IMG/VR virus record: IMGVR_UViG_3300045972_000807
Location: 62,001-126,000 of that record
Strand: one strand, 5' to 3'
DNA from: a virus
DNA: 64,000 nucleotides
Of the stretch, positions 13,501-19,104 are shown in pieces. Position 1 is the stretch's first letter, and each line of letters begins with the position of its first letter. The position numbers and the translations under genes were made by a program. The notes beneath the pieces were generated by a model. The model had not been told where the DNA came from, did no database searches, and worked only from the letters and a program-made list of their open reading frames with translations.

Positions 13501-13673
13501 TCGTTACGCACGCCACCAAATGTGGTAACGAGCAAGTTATTTGAGGACGCGTCTTGCGTGAAGGGTGCTACGGCGGTCTCGCCGTTAAGCAGCAGGCTGG
13601 TATAGCCAAAGTAAGAGTCAAGGATAGCGGCTACAGCGGTAGCAGTACGAGCACGGCGGAGGTATCTAAACAT
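4506..13673 (-). CDS. Giant protein with about 14 LamG-type lectin repeats
   Basis: A 3055-aa protein, counted from MFRYLRRARTATAVAAILDS. The frame is open 25 codons further upstream, but the chosen ATG at 13673 matches the start of its paralogue at 4407 and follows an AAGAGA-type ribosome-binding site. About 14 tandem concanavalin A-like/LamG domains of roughly 215 aa are present, marked by F(T/C)(I/V/M)E(A/C/T/G)W(V/I/M)(Y/F/N), then W.H(V/F/I)A(V/Y/I).R, then a YISN(L/V/A)R or YIDD(F/L)R strand. Linkers repeat an LTA(V/I)(S/P)GT..L motif, sometimes followed by DPYFNQVSLLLHADG-like segments. No enzymatic domain, signal peptide or membrane segment is seen. Its place among fibre genes suggests a very long virion-surface sugar-binding protein. 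The family assignment rests on repeat pattern; ligand and position in the virion are unknown. Confidence 0.9.
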   Translation of the reverse strand: MFRYLRRARTATAVAAILDSYFGYTSLLLNGETAVAPFTQDASSNNLLVTTFGGVRNDTFSPFDAGNYSTQFNGTTDFLTLPTTATANLGTSNFTFETWVYADSTGAGSIRQIAFLDGFNNGYVGLSVQITAADQLGITLASNLTNNITAAWTTYNQWTHIAVVRNGSVFTAYVNGVSIGTYSNASAMPAWTINNIGCYNNAYYYFKGYISNLRLVSGTALYNGTFTPSSTPLTAVSGTVILACQAPQFKDNSTNNFAVTVSGTPKVQPKVPFNYTPVAASAFFNGTTDYLTTATSAAAYAFGSGSLTIEAWVFQATGASTGTIFSSVVSSDDGLIFNLNSTGTLAASGSTTGISTSVATVPRNQWVHVAVTRNASSVWNFWINGVDAGGSTTVARNFTGINGNIGSWLTNTPFPGYISNLRVVKGTAVYTGSFTPPTAALSVISGTSLLTLQNAGAANNISFLDASLNDLAISRVGIPTQGTFSPFSQDGWSNYFPGGSSNSLSFPAANVAMGLGQFCIEAYVNPLSLASTNTIIESRAYNTTGTGTWQLAIDITTGLLNLYSLQAVSIIIAGPAIQTGVWTHVAISRDSANVIRLFVNGVLVNSVVNAFNFSSVNALFVGYNSDSSNLSFNGYISNVRVVKGDPVYTASFTPSTAPLTAIPGTALLTCQSNRYLDNSVNALTCTALGTVSVQATSPFEPVAAWSALTNGGSMYFNGTTDYLTIPDALVLQFGANNFTAECWVYPTATPASGATILCKLASASSFGQFSIYFGASSIVKTVLSSNGTSFDIASGVGTIAATINTWNHVALVRSGNVFTLWVNGAVSGTVTSALALNTSPGVPFSVGASANGTGMFNGGYISNLRIVNGTSVYTGLSTPYAQLADSSVADPYFQYNSLLLHGEGSNGAQNNTILDSSSNALTIARTGTPTQGTFSPFGNSGWSNYFTGVTGTQISVADTGGVFDFGDDTTGNCVPCTIEGWFNISTYATRQAIVNHYTSAGSGWNVSVMTSGFLNVGFQGNSGNILGTTTVTLNTWHHFAISGSDYNYRVYLDGVLQGVQTAYSDFGVGTVLVIGQLASASPMSGYVSNLRMIRGTALYTKNFAVPTAPLTAVAGTVLLTCNSNSFKDNSTYNLAVTPAGGSQCVPVCPLTVSSSYSASVNGGSLYFPGSEAVSAAPSSLLNITGDFTIECWIYPQYASYPAYAGITGASSSGGSNWDLFLWNGSLRLEVAGTTAVNIYNTGVVLAPNSWHHVAATRNGNVFTLWLNGVQNATVTTSTTVGTQAFSTFVGHTGDTTNVQRFVGYISNFRFVKGTALYNSAFSVPTAPLTAVSGTAMLLNGTNSAVLDSTGKNLVTTLGTAQTSTAAVKYGSSSLAFSGAVGTYATIPSSLGYAMGTGDYTVECWIYPTAFPATWRIITRGDGNGSLIGDATGQLLYYYSGSSYIAIPAAGGVAVNTWSHVAVSRTSGVTRIFHNGVAKASVTESTAMGATDLTLGSYSGGSQNYAGYIDDFRITKGVSRYTNSFQVPSSPVAAISSTSLLLLGTNLGAQDATGKNDGISMGGTTSTAQKKFGSRSLYFGGSSSDAILYPANPTMAFGTGDFTVETWMYPQSVTNNGIIQISPTRYPANNTGLDLALVTGKVQVAVAGSVYTSVATITVGSWYHVAVQRKSGVTKLFINGVMDTGIGMLADVTNYTGQFCVVGGYYSSGYAFVGYLDDVRVTQGYARYGLAGFTLPTTALPDSSATDPYFNQVSLLLHADGTSYSAPAANNNVIVDSSYNALTVTRTGSPTQGTFSPFGNNGWSGLFNGSTDYLTTASSTGFAFSSNFTMEAWVFPTASGTSRIFSFPSNTDEFLLLPANTVNYWDGTTNFTTSLTVALNSWSHVAVCKVGTAVTVYVNGVAGATGTSTYSTTASRALVIGRFGSSSTNFFSGYISNARIVNGTAVYTTAFTPTTAPLTAVAGGTSLLTLQSNRFKDNSGNNLALTVAGTPSVQANSPLAVSAYDPAVNGGSMCFPATTDSVSITTGLDNFAFGTGNFTIEAWVYQTSASLNVVMPSAGTNTWGFLTYLNGFYWQEGGANIYSAGSVPSNQWVHLAVSRSNGVLYRFINGVLIDFNNNTYNHTALTNRIVGSSGTGYVSNVRVIKGTALYTAAFTPPTAPLAVTGNTAWLLNGVGAGIVDGTGKNDVITVSGAAIQSSVVKYGTGAISFNGTNDFLRLQTGQPHLSVGTLDFTIEAWVYPTKQSGTQAIYGSQADGTTAAGSSFCCYISATTATCDVYIGATPYVATSPNPPANQWSHVAYVRSGNTWKTYLNGSLVGSTGLPASASINAGATTYAPAIGAINAGGNLFQGYISDFRFTKGVARYTGAFTPPAAALPNASDADSYFNQVSVLLNTNVQNVTRTVAKNNVFVDSSANNFAITSGGAPSQGAFSPFSNNGWSTNFNSSQYVTTPANTAYDIVGGDFTVECWINFTAYNAMGSTANQLVGTFTGGGGWLISINGVNTVSGIAFTSYTAGTGTTVTVSGISPTQMPLGVWHHVAVVKSGASLYFYLNGINYGGAQTAVSAAAGNALAVGVYQQNLSYAGNPNWNLSNMRIVKGTAVYTTNFSVPTAKLTAISGTSFLAFQDSRIKDNSTIAALFTVSGAPSVQAKSTFAVNSVYSADTHGASLYFNGTTDYITSAASSAYAFGTGDFTIEGWVYMTSFNSTANGVFQQGTSNFPSSTVNSVAFGTTGSTAWQIYSNNGNYTTTGIAAVTPVLNQWIHFAVVKASSVIKLYINGILGLSTPDGTNYTGTFFGVGSIYGTPSTDTFPGYISNLRVIKGTAVYTSAFTPPTAQLTAVTNTQLLLLGKTSGVSDTAGNNDVVLYGNAQVSSFSKVGSGSIALNGSTDYAVLPPQQTLQLGAGDFTIEFWMYLNALPSAYTRVFSISNTSVAGQGDEGLVIEIASNNVMTSTFISGTTSYGSVTDPVAITAGAWIHWAYTRNGTTSRLFRNGVLVATGNAGTAYVNWAATWKGYIGAWLGTSRFVNGYIDDLRITKGVCRYTGNFAVPTAAFPTN

Positions 13674-13711
13674 GATGGGGTTCTCTTGTGTTGTTAAATA
13701 TGAGACATGAA

Positions 13712-13761
13712 ACAAAAACGGCGATGGGCCGTACCCTGGGAAGGGCAAAGCACACCGCCGT
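13712..13761 (-). terminator. Rho-independent terminator of the collagen-like gene
   Basis: On the minus strand, ACGGCG (13756-13761) pairs with CGCCGT (13718-13723) and is followed directly by the U-tract TTTTTGTTT (13710-13718). It lies 10 nt after the stop of the gene at 13771-14970 and ahead of the start at 13673. Confidence 0.75.
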
Positions 13762-13770
13762 CTATAGTCC

Positions 13771-14970
13771 TTAGTTCAGGACAGCCAGGATCGTGAAGTC
13801 AACATCAGCCAAGGTAGCGTCAGGCGTAGCGGGAGCCACGATAGACAGCTTATCGCCAACGCTAAACACAATAGCCGCTTGCGTGGACAATGCACCAGTA
13901 GCACCAGCGGCAGCAAACGTAAACGTCGCAACCGTAGAGCCATTCTTTTGCAGGTTCCACACAGCACTGGCGGTTGCAGCAGTCTTTGCAGCCACAATAG
14001 AACCTGCGAGGTTTGCAGGGATTGTGAAGGCCCGGCCAGCTGTAAAGCGCAAATCCACTTGAGACGCTGCAGGCACGCCGAAGCATGAGCCTGTAATGTC
14101 GTTAGGCAGACCAGTCCAGGTTGTAACCGAAGCTGTAGACGTTACCGAAGAGCCGTCAGCGCCAGTAGCACCGGTTGCTCCTGTAGCGCCAGTAGCACCA
14201 TTGGTCCCATTGGTACCGTTGGTTCCCGTAGCGCCGGTGGGTCCAGTTGCGCCGTTGGTTCCATTAGTACCGTTAGTACCGTTAGCTCCTGTAGGTCCGG
14301 TCGGGCCAGCTACGGTTGACGCTGCGCCTGTAGCACCAGTGGGGCCTGTTGGGCCAACAGCAGTAGAGGCGGCACCGGTTGCGCCTGTGGCACCAGTAGC
14401 TCCTGTGGCACCGGTTGAGCCTGTGGCACCCGCCGCGCCGTTAGTACCTGCAGTACCGTTGGTACCTTGGGGACCAATGGGGCCTGCTGCGCCGTCGAAG
14501 CCTTGCAGGCCACGAGCACCTGTAGGACCTGCGGCGCCGTCGGCTCCTGCGGGGCCAGTTGGGCCTGTGGCTCCGTCAGCACCTTGGGGGCCTGTAGGGC
14601 CTTGAGGACCCTGAATACCGGGAACGCCTTGTGCGCCCGCCGCGCCTGTGGGACCAGTGCTCGACTTGGCTGCAACGTCTTGCTGCAAACCATAGATGAT
14701 ACTGTCCAGCTGGAACAATGCAGCTTGTGCTGCATCTATGTCACCCAGCCGAGTGTCATAGACTGTACCCCCTGGTAGAGGAAGGTGCAGGTTCGGGGTT
14801 GAACCTATGCTCATAAATACTCCTAGTAGGAATGTGGATTTCGTTTCCGGCGCATGAGGATCAATTGCCGGGGGTAGGGGATCTGTGGTAACCGTTGGAG
14901 AGCTAACTATTTCTATACCCACATAATTTAGCGTGCTCGCAGTTACCTCGAAGCTTTTAACTTTAACCAT
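13771..14970 (-). CDS. Collagen-like tail fibre protein
   Basis: A 399-aa protein starting [18 protein letters not shown]. The frame extends upstream only through a TTG inside the preceding terminator hairpin, so the ATG at 14970 is preferred, although its Shine-Dalgarno is poor. Order of parts: an N-terminal globular region of about 105 aa ending in a short helical stretch; about 170 aa of Gly-X-Y collagen-like repeats rich in GPTG, GATG and GTNGTN; and a C-terminal beta-rich domain of about 115 aa ([15 protein letters not shown] ... [17 protein letters not shown] ... [12 protein letters not shown]) of a kind common at phage fibre tips. Collagen-like repeats in phage fibres form trimeric stalks. 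It is probably a trimeric fibre with a receptor-binding or structural tip. It has its own terminator on each side. Confidence 0.85.
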   Translation of the reverse strand: MVKVKSFEVTASTLNYVGIEIVSSPTVTTDPLPPAIDPHAPETKSTFLLGVFMSIGSTPNLHLPLPGGTVYDTRLGDIDAAQAALFQLDSIIYGLQQDVAAKSSTGPTGAAGAQGVPGIQGPQGPTGPQGADGATGPTGPAGADGAAGPTGARGLQGFDGAAGPIGPQGTNGTAGTNGAAGATGSTGATGATGATGATGAASTAVGPTGPTGATGAASTVAGPTGPTGANGTNGTNGTNGATGPTGATGTNGTNGTNGATGATGATGATGADGSSVTSTASVTTWTGLPNDITGSCFGVPAASQVDLRFTAGRAFTIPANLAGSIVAAKTAATASAVWNLQKNGSTVATFTFAAAGATGALSTQAAIVFSVGDKLSIVAPATPDATLADVDFTILAVLN

Positions 14971-14992
14971 AATTATGTGGCCCAGAAACAGG

Positions 14993-15026
14993 AAAGGCGC
15001 TGGTTGTTTTAGCAACCAGCGCCTTT
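14993..15026 (-). terminator. 14-bp hairpin terminator
   Basis: A perfect 14-bp inverted repeat (AAAGGCGCTGGTTG / CAACCAGCGCCTTT) with a 6-nt loop lies downstream of the coiled-coil fibre gene and the small ORF at 15057-15128. The U-tract after the stem is poor, so it may also act as an RNA-stabilising or processing hairpin. Confidence 0.65.
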
Positions 15027-15056
15027 GTGCGTCACTTCACTACTGTCCCTCAGCCT

Positions 15057-15128
15057 TTAGGGCCAAGTTTGAGTAGGGCTAGCCCAGGTTTCGGTTGTGG
15101 AACCCCAGTTAGCTTGGATCGAAGCCAT
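15057..15128 (-). CDS. Possible 23-aa Trp-rich microprotein
   Basis: Between the coiled-coil fibre gene and its terminator there is an ORF of 23 codons starting at ATG 15128, 11 nt after the fibre stop codon. The product begins MASIQANWGSTTETWASP and ends QTWP, with three tryptophans spaced 7 residues apart (W8, W15, W22) in W-x-S/T patterns. A TAGGGACA sequence upstream could serve as a weak ribosome-binding site. The regular Trp spacing and placement before the hairpin suggest a real coding sequence or a remnant of a longer fibre C-terminus. It is too short for family assignment, and coding is not proven. Confidence 0.35.
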   Translation of the reverse strand: MASIQANWGSTTETWASPTQTWP

Positions 15129-15138
15129 TGTCCCTACG

Positions 15139-17160
15139 TTAACGAAAATAGCTCACCAAGATCACATCGCCGACGAGCGGCGCTGTGTTCAAGGTGACTC
15201 CTGTTCCAGAAATTGTGTAGTCGTTGTCGCTGCCCATGTTTTGCAACACGCCGTTGACGTACAGTTGTTCTGTACCAGCGTGAGGTGTATTGGCCAGGAC
15301 GAACACAGCGTTGGTGCCATTGACGGTACCTGCTGGGATTTCGCGGACAACAACCTTGTCGTAGGTCAGATCGTTGGGCTGATCTTGTTCCAGCACATAC
15401 ACACGAGCAGCCAAGGCGGCTTCTGCGGCAGTAGCGCGGGCCAGTTCAGCACCTTCAGCAGCTGTAGCACGAGTCACTTCGGCGGCTACTGCATTGGTGT
15501 TCACCAATTCAGCGGCTGTGGCGCGCGAGGCTTCTGCGGCGATGGCTGTAGTCAGAGCGGACTCGGCAGCGGTAGCGCGAGCAGCTTCGTTCGACACCGA
15601 GGTGATGATCGGGCTGGTAGCTGAGGAGATAGCTGTGTCGCGGGCGGCGGCTTCGGCAGCAATCGCAGCTGTGTAGGCTGTGGTGATTGCAGCGTCGGCT
15701 GACGTACGGGCAGAAGCTTCAGCAGTAACGGCAGTGTTCCACAGTGCGTTGTCTGCGGCGATGGCCGTAGTGTAGGCAGTGGTGATCGAACCTTCGGCAG
15801 CGGTTGCACGGGTTGTTTCAGCACCAATGCTGGTACCCAGGGCAGCTTCAGCGGCCAGTGCGCGAGCCAGTTCAGTTGCATCGGCAGCAGCGAAGGCTGT
15901 GGAGATGGAACCTTCAGCGGCTGTAGCACGAGTCACTTCAGCAGCAACGGCTGTAGTCAGTGTGCCTTCGGCGGCAGTAGCACGTGAGGCTTCAGCTGCA
16001 ACAGCCGCGGTGAACGCGGTAGTAACAGCGGCGTCGCCAGCGATGCGTGCTGTAGCTTCGGAGTCGATGTTGCCTTGCAACACGCCTTCGGCGGCAGTTG
16101 CACGAGTCACTTCACCGGCCAGGTTGGTGGTCAGTGTGCCTTCAGCAGCAGTTGCACGGGTAACTTCAGCGGAAACAGCCGAGGTCAGAACGCCTTCAGC
16201 AGCAGTAGCGCGGGATGCTTCAGCAGCAACAGCGGCAATGCGGGCATTGGCTTCGGACGTGTCAGCGTTGGTGCGGGCCAGAACTTCGGCAGCCAGTGCA
16301 TCGGCAGCAGCTGTAACAGCAGCAGCTTCGGCAGCGGTAGCGCGAGTTGTTTCAGCGTCGGTGTAGGCAGCGGCAGCAGCAGCGATGGCCGTTTCAGCAG
16401 CAGTAGCACGTGTGACTTCAGTTGCCAGGTTTGCAGCAGTAGCCGAGGTACCAGCGAGTGCGGTGATGTTGGCTTGCAGCGTAGCTTCAGCAGCTGTAGC
16501 ACGAGTCACTTCGGCGCTGTCAGCGGACTGATAGGCAGAGGTGATGGCGCTTTCAGCGGCTTGGGCACGTGTGGACTCGGTCGTGATGGCCGTGGCGTTG
16601 TTGCCGTTGGCGGTGGACAGCGCAGCTTCAGCGGCCGTAGCGCGTGTAACTTCAGCAGCGATGCTGGTGTTCAGAGCGGATTCGGCAGCAGTTGCACGGG
16701 TGATTTCAGAGGCCAGGGCATCGGCAGATGAAGTGCTTGCAACGATCGCGGAGATCTGTGATTGCAAACCGGCTTCAGCTGTAGACGCACGCGATGCTTC
16801 AGCGGCCAGTGCTGTGTCCAGGGCCACGTCTGCTGTGAACAGAGAAGTAGCTGCGCCCAGGTAGTTGCTGTTGGTGGGGGCAACGTAAGCACCACCGGTG
16901 GTCAGGCCAGCGCCGGTCAGGGTGCCAGTGATCAGGCTTTGGATGGCAGTTGTAATGCTGCTGTCCGATGCTTCCCAAGCTTGGGTAGCGGCGTTGATGG
17001 AAGCTACGGTAGCCTCATCAGTTGCCAAGGTCGTGAAGATGTTCGCAATGTTGGTGCTGAGACCAGACAGGTATGCCTGGAACGCTGCATCAATTGCGGA
17101 CTGTGGAACGGAAGCAGTGCGTATCTGCGAGCCATTGATTGTGGTAGGGGTAGCTGCCAT
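15139..17160 (-). CDS. Alanine-rich coiled-coil tail fibre
   Basis: A 673-aa protein with start MAATPTTINGSQIRTASVPQ behind a strong CGGAGA ribosome-binding site. After about 110 aa of N-terminal sequence, most of the protein is built of imperfect repeats of about 18 aa (AAEVTRATAAEGTL-like), which predict a long trimeric coiled coil. The last 75 aa carry a typical phage fibre C-terminal motif: IPAGTVNGTNAVFVLANTP, a YVNGVLQ turn, DYTISGTGVTL and GDVILVSY. This end closely resembles the C-terminus of the protein at 17229-17918. It is probably an extended rod-like fibre with a small terminal knob. The antisense frames over this repeat are open only because of its biased composition. Confidence 0.85.
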   Translation of the reverse strand: MAATPTTINGSQIRTASVPQSAIDAAFQAYLSGLSTNIANIFTTLATDEATVASINAATQAWEASDSSITTAIQSLITGTLTGAGLTTGGAYVAPTNSNYLGAATSLFTADVALDTALAAEASRASTAEAGLQSQISAIVASTSSADALASEITRATAAESALNTSIAAEVTRATAAEAALSTANGNNATAITTESTRAQAAESAITSAYQSADSAEVTRATAAEATLQANITALAGTSATAANLATEVTRATAAETAIAAAAAAYTDAETTRATAAEAAAVTAAADALAAEVLARTNADTSEANARIAAVAAEASRATAAEGVLTSAVSAEVTRATAAEGTLTTNLAGEVTRATAAEGVLQGNIDSEATARIAGDAAVTTAFTAAVAAEASRATAAEGTLTTAVAAEVTRATAAEGSISTAFAAADATELARALAAEAALGTSIGAETTRATAAEGSITTAYTTAIAADNALWNTAVTAEASARTSADAAITTAYTAAIAAEAAARDTAISSATSPIITSVSNEAARATAAESALTTAIAAEASRATAAELVNTNAVAAEVTRATAAEGAELARATAAEAALAARVYVLEQDQPNDLTYDKVVVREIPAGTVNGTNAVFVLANTPHAGTEQLYVNGVLQNMGSDNDYTISGTGVTLNTAPLVGDVILVSYFR

Positions 17161-17228
17161 GATGGATATTTCTCCGGGGGTTGAATTAAACTAACACACT
17201 AACAAAAAGAGTATCTTTGCAAAGACGT

Positions 17229-17918
17229 TCAATACGTGTACTCCACTATAACATTGTCAAAGGAATCCGGGTTAAAGTAATTATTTTGCCAGCCGATTGT
17301 TGCCCCAGCTATGAGGAAGTCTCCGCCGTAAGTGTACCGTATACCGTTTATCCAGATGACCACGCTAGGTGGGTCCAATGGGGTGTGAAGCAATTGCTTA
17401 TTACTAAGCCCTGTTTCACTTATTGCTATAAGCTCCTGAGTTTTAGTTCCGGTGGCTGGCGTTATTGTGCCAGCCACCGCATCCAAAATGTTACGCTCAT
17501 CAACAGCAAAGGCCTCAGCCGTATTGCCTGTGACAAGCTCGGTGTACACTGCGTCTGAGGGCAGCATACCTAGTTTGAGGTTTGGGGTTACCTGAGCCAA
17601 TAGACAAGCTGTTGAGTTGGTTACCGCGTCAACCTCGTCACCTGGTTCGTCCCATAAAATTGTACCACTTAAGGTACTCTGGTCTATGGGGGTAGCAGCC
17701 GTTAAGACGTATCTATGGAAGATACCTGGTATCTGCATGAACGTATTAACGTCGCTTGCAGGTATGTAAAGAACAAACCCAGGTGTAACGTCGTAGGCAC
17801 CGTTACCGGTAGCATCAGCTTGGTTAGAGAACTGGGCTGATTCAAATGTGTATTCTCCAGCGTTTCCAGTAGGCGTAAAGGCGCTGACTGTTAAAGCTGC
17901 ATTTATTGGACGCGCCAT
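17229..17918 (-). CDS. RPINA-type fibre partner protein (paralogue A)
   Basis: A 229-aa protein starting MARPINAALTVSAFTPTGNA. The ATG at 17918 has a better-spaced AAAGGTTG ribosome-binding site than the ATG 9 nt upstream and matches the start of the paralogue at 21310-22152. The first 150 aa are clearly homologous to that paralogue (GNAGEY.F, NQADATGNGA.D, MHRY/FHRY.LT, LSGT.LWDEP, LLAQ(V/A)TPN). The C-terminal 45 aa instead match the fibre-tip motif of the 673-aa coiled-coil protein (INGIRYTYGGDFLIAGATIG). It begins 12 nt after the stop of the fibre at 17931-19022, so the two are probably co-translated. Its function is unknown: it could be a fibre tip, adaptor or dedicated assembly factor. 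Confidence 0.78.
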   Translation of the reverse strand: MARPINAALTVSAFTPTGNAGEYTFESAQFSNQADATGNGAYDVTPGFVLYIPASDVNTFMQIPGIFHRYVLTAATPIDQSTLSGTILWDEPGDEVDAVTNSTACLLAQVTPNLKLGMLPSDAVYTELVTGNTAEAFAVDERNILDAVAGTITPATGTKTQELIAISETGLSNKQLLHTPLDPPSVVIWINGIRYTYGGDFLIAGATIGWQNNYFNPDSFDNVIVEYTY

Positions 17919-17930
17919 TACATTCAACCT

Positions 17931-19022
17931 TTAGAAGGACATTAGGAATACGATACCTGTCGTGCTTGCGGGCAAGGCGCCATACTGGAACATATTCCAG
18001 CTTGTACCACTTACCACAGCTATCGTGTTGCCCACAGCGCTAAGGCTAACACCATCTTGGCGAACCTGTTGGACTGGAACTATAGCGTTGTCAAAGCTAC
18101 TCCATGCGCCAGTGGGCTGGACTGGTATTGTCAAATTGTACGAGGTACCTGTGCGAGTGCCAGTTGCCAAGTGAATACGCATACCCAGCAACGTTATGTT
18201 GCTAACACCAGCAGGTGCGGTTAAGATACCTGCATTGATGTTGTTAACACCAGAGGCATTATGGGCAAAGGTGTAGCCCATAGAGTACGCTGCAGCTGTA
18301 CCCGAAGAACCACCAGTACCGCTGGAAGTAATTGTGAAAGTATTGGTAGTTACCGCGGTGATTAGACCGTTCTGAAACTCCACGTTAGCGTTGTGGACGA
18401 TAACCATCTCGCCGACAGAGTGACCGTGACCGTTGTCAGTGATAACCAGGTTTGTGCTGGTTTGTGCCCACGAAAGGCCGGTGGTAACGGGGGCGCTAGT
18501 GGCAACCCACACGGATTGACCTGTTGTGGTGTTGACTGGATAGCGGCAGGTTGTATCGTAAACCTTAGATACGCCACCGCCAGTGCCGCCAGATGCGCTA
18601 ATAGTGCCGTCACCTGCGATAGTAACGCCGGTACCCTGCTTTACGCCGCCCAGTACAGATGAGCTTGCAACAGGCAAGGTGTACGCTGAGGGGATAGAGG
18701 GTGTACCTGACAGATCGCTATAGGCGCCGGATAAGGCAACCGCAGCCAGGCTGGAGGTATTGGCTTTACCAGAAATTGCCGTAGCAACCTGCGCGGCTGT
18801 CTGGTAGCCAGCGTCATTGGTAAAGCCTGAGATAACAGTCGGTACTACGACCGCTGTAGTTTGAACGGAGTTGTCAGAAAACTTAACGCCTGAAGAGCCA
18901 GCAATTAGCTGTGCAGCTTTGAACGAGCCGGGCGTTGACAGCGCATTGGCACCTTCGCGCAATAGCTCTGTGTCAGTGCCAAAGTGTATGTGATTTCTCG
19001 CGTTGTCAATTATTATGGACAT
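17931..19022 (-). CDS. Short tail fibre with FTNDAGY repeat and swappable C-terminal domain
   Basis: A 363-aa protein starting MSIIIDNARNHIHFGTDTEL, chosen because AAGGGCG lies at proper spacing; the longer frame lacks a good site. Parts in order: an N-terminal piece with HFGTDTELLREGANALS and FSDNSVQTTA; one VISGFTNDAGYQTAAQVATA repeat and YSDLSGTPSIP, as in the 727-aa fibre; a VLGGVKQGTGVTIAGDGTIS segment typical of fibre necks; and a C-terminal domain of about 195 aa nearly the same as that of the 1246-aa collagen-like fibre ([50 protein letters not shown].(S/T)LSAVGNTIA). It is followed immediately by the RPINA-type partner gene. Confidence 0.82.
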   Translation of the reverse strand: MSIIIDNARNHIHFGTDTELLREGANALSTPGSFKAAQLIAGSSGVKFSDNSVQTTAVVVPTVISGFTNDAGYQTAAQVATAISGKANTSSLAAVALSGAYSDLSGTPSIPSAYTLPVASSSVLGGVKQGTGVTIAGDGTISASGGTGGGVSKVYDTTCRYPVNTTTGQSVWVATSAPVTTGLSWAQTSTNLVITDNGHGHSVGEMVIVHNANVEFQNGLITAVTTNTFTITSSGTGGSSGTAAAYSMGYTFAHNASGVNNINAGILTAPAGVSNITLLGMRIHLATGTRTGTSYNLTIPVQPTGAWSSFDNAIVPVQQVRQDGVSLSAVGNTIAVVSGTSWNMFQYGALPASTTGIVFLMSF

Positions 19023-19053
19023 TGCTTGGTCGCCCTTCAAATCTTTAATAGAA

Positions 19054-19082
19054 GGGCCGGTGAATAAAATAAACACCGGCCC
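19054..19082 (-). terminator. Hairpin terminator of the 727-aa fibre gene
   Basis: A perfect 9-bp stem GGGCCGGTG / CACCGGCCC with an 11-nt A/T loop, 22 nt after the stop codon of the gene at 19105-21288 and followed by TTCTATTAAAG on the minus strand. Confidence 0.65.
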
Positions 19083-19104
19083 CGACGTAACCCACTAGCG
19101 TTGA

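Noticed and set aside
14096-14605. Plus-strand 169-codon ORF rich in Ala-Pro-Val
   Set aside because: It is the complement of the Gly-X-Y repeat of the collagen-like gene; the repeat keeps the antisense frame open. No ribosome-binding site or sensible product.
15779-16731. Overlapping plus-strand ORFs opposite the coiled-coil fibre
   Set aside because: Periodic GC-rich Ala codons on the minus strand leave antisense frames open by composition; the products are low-complexity.
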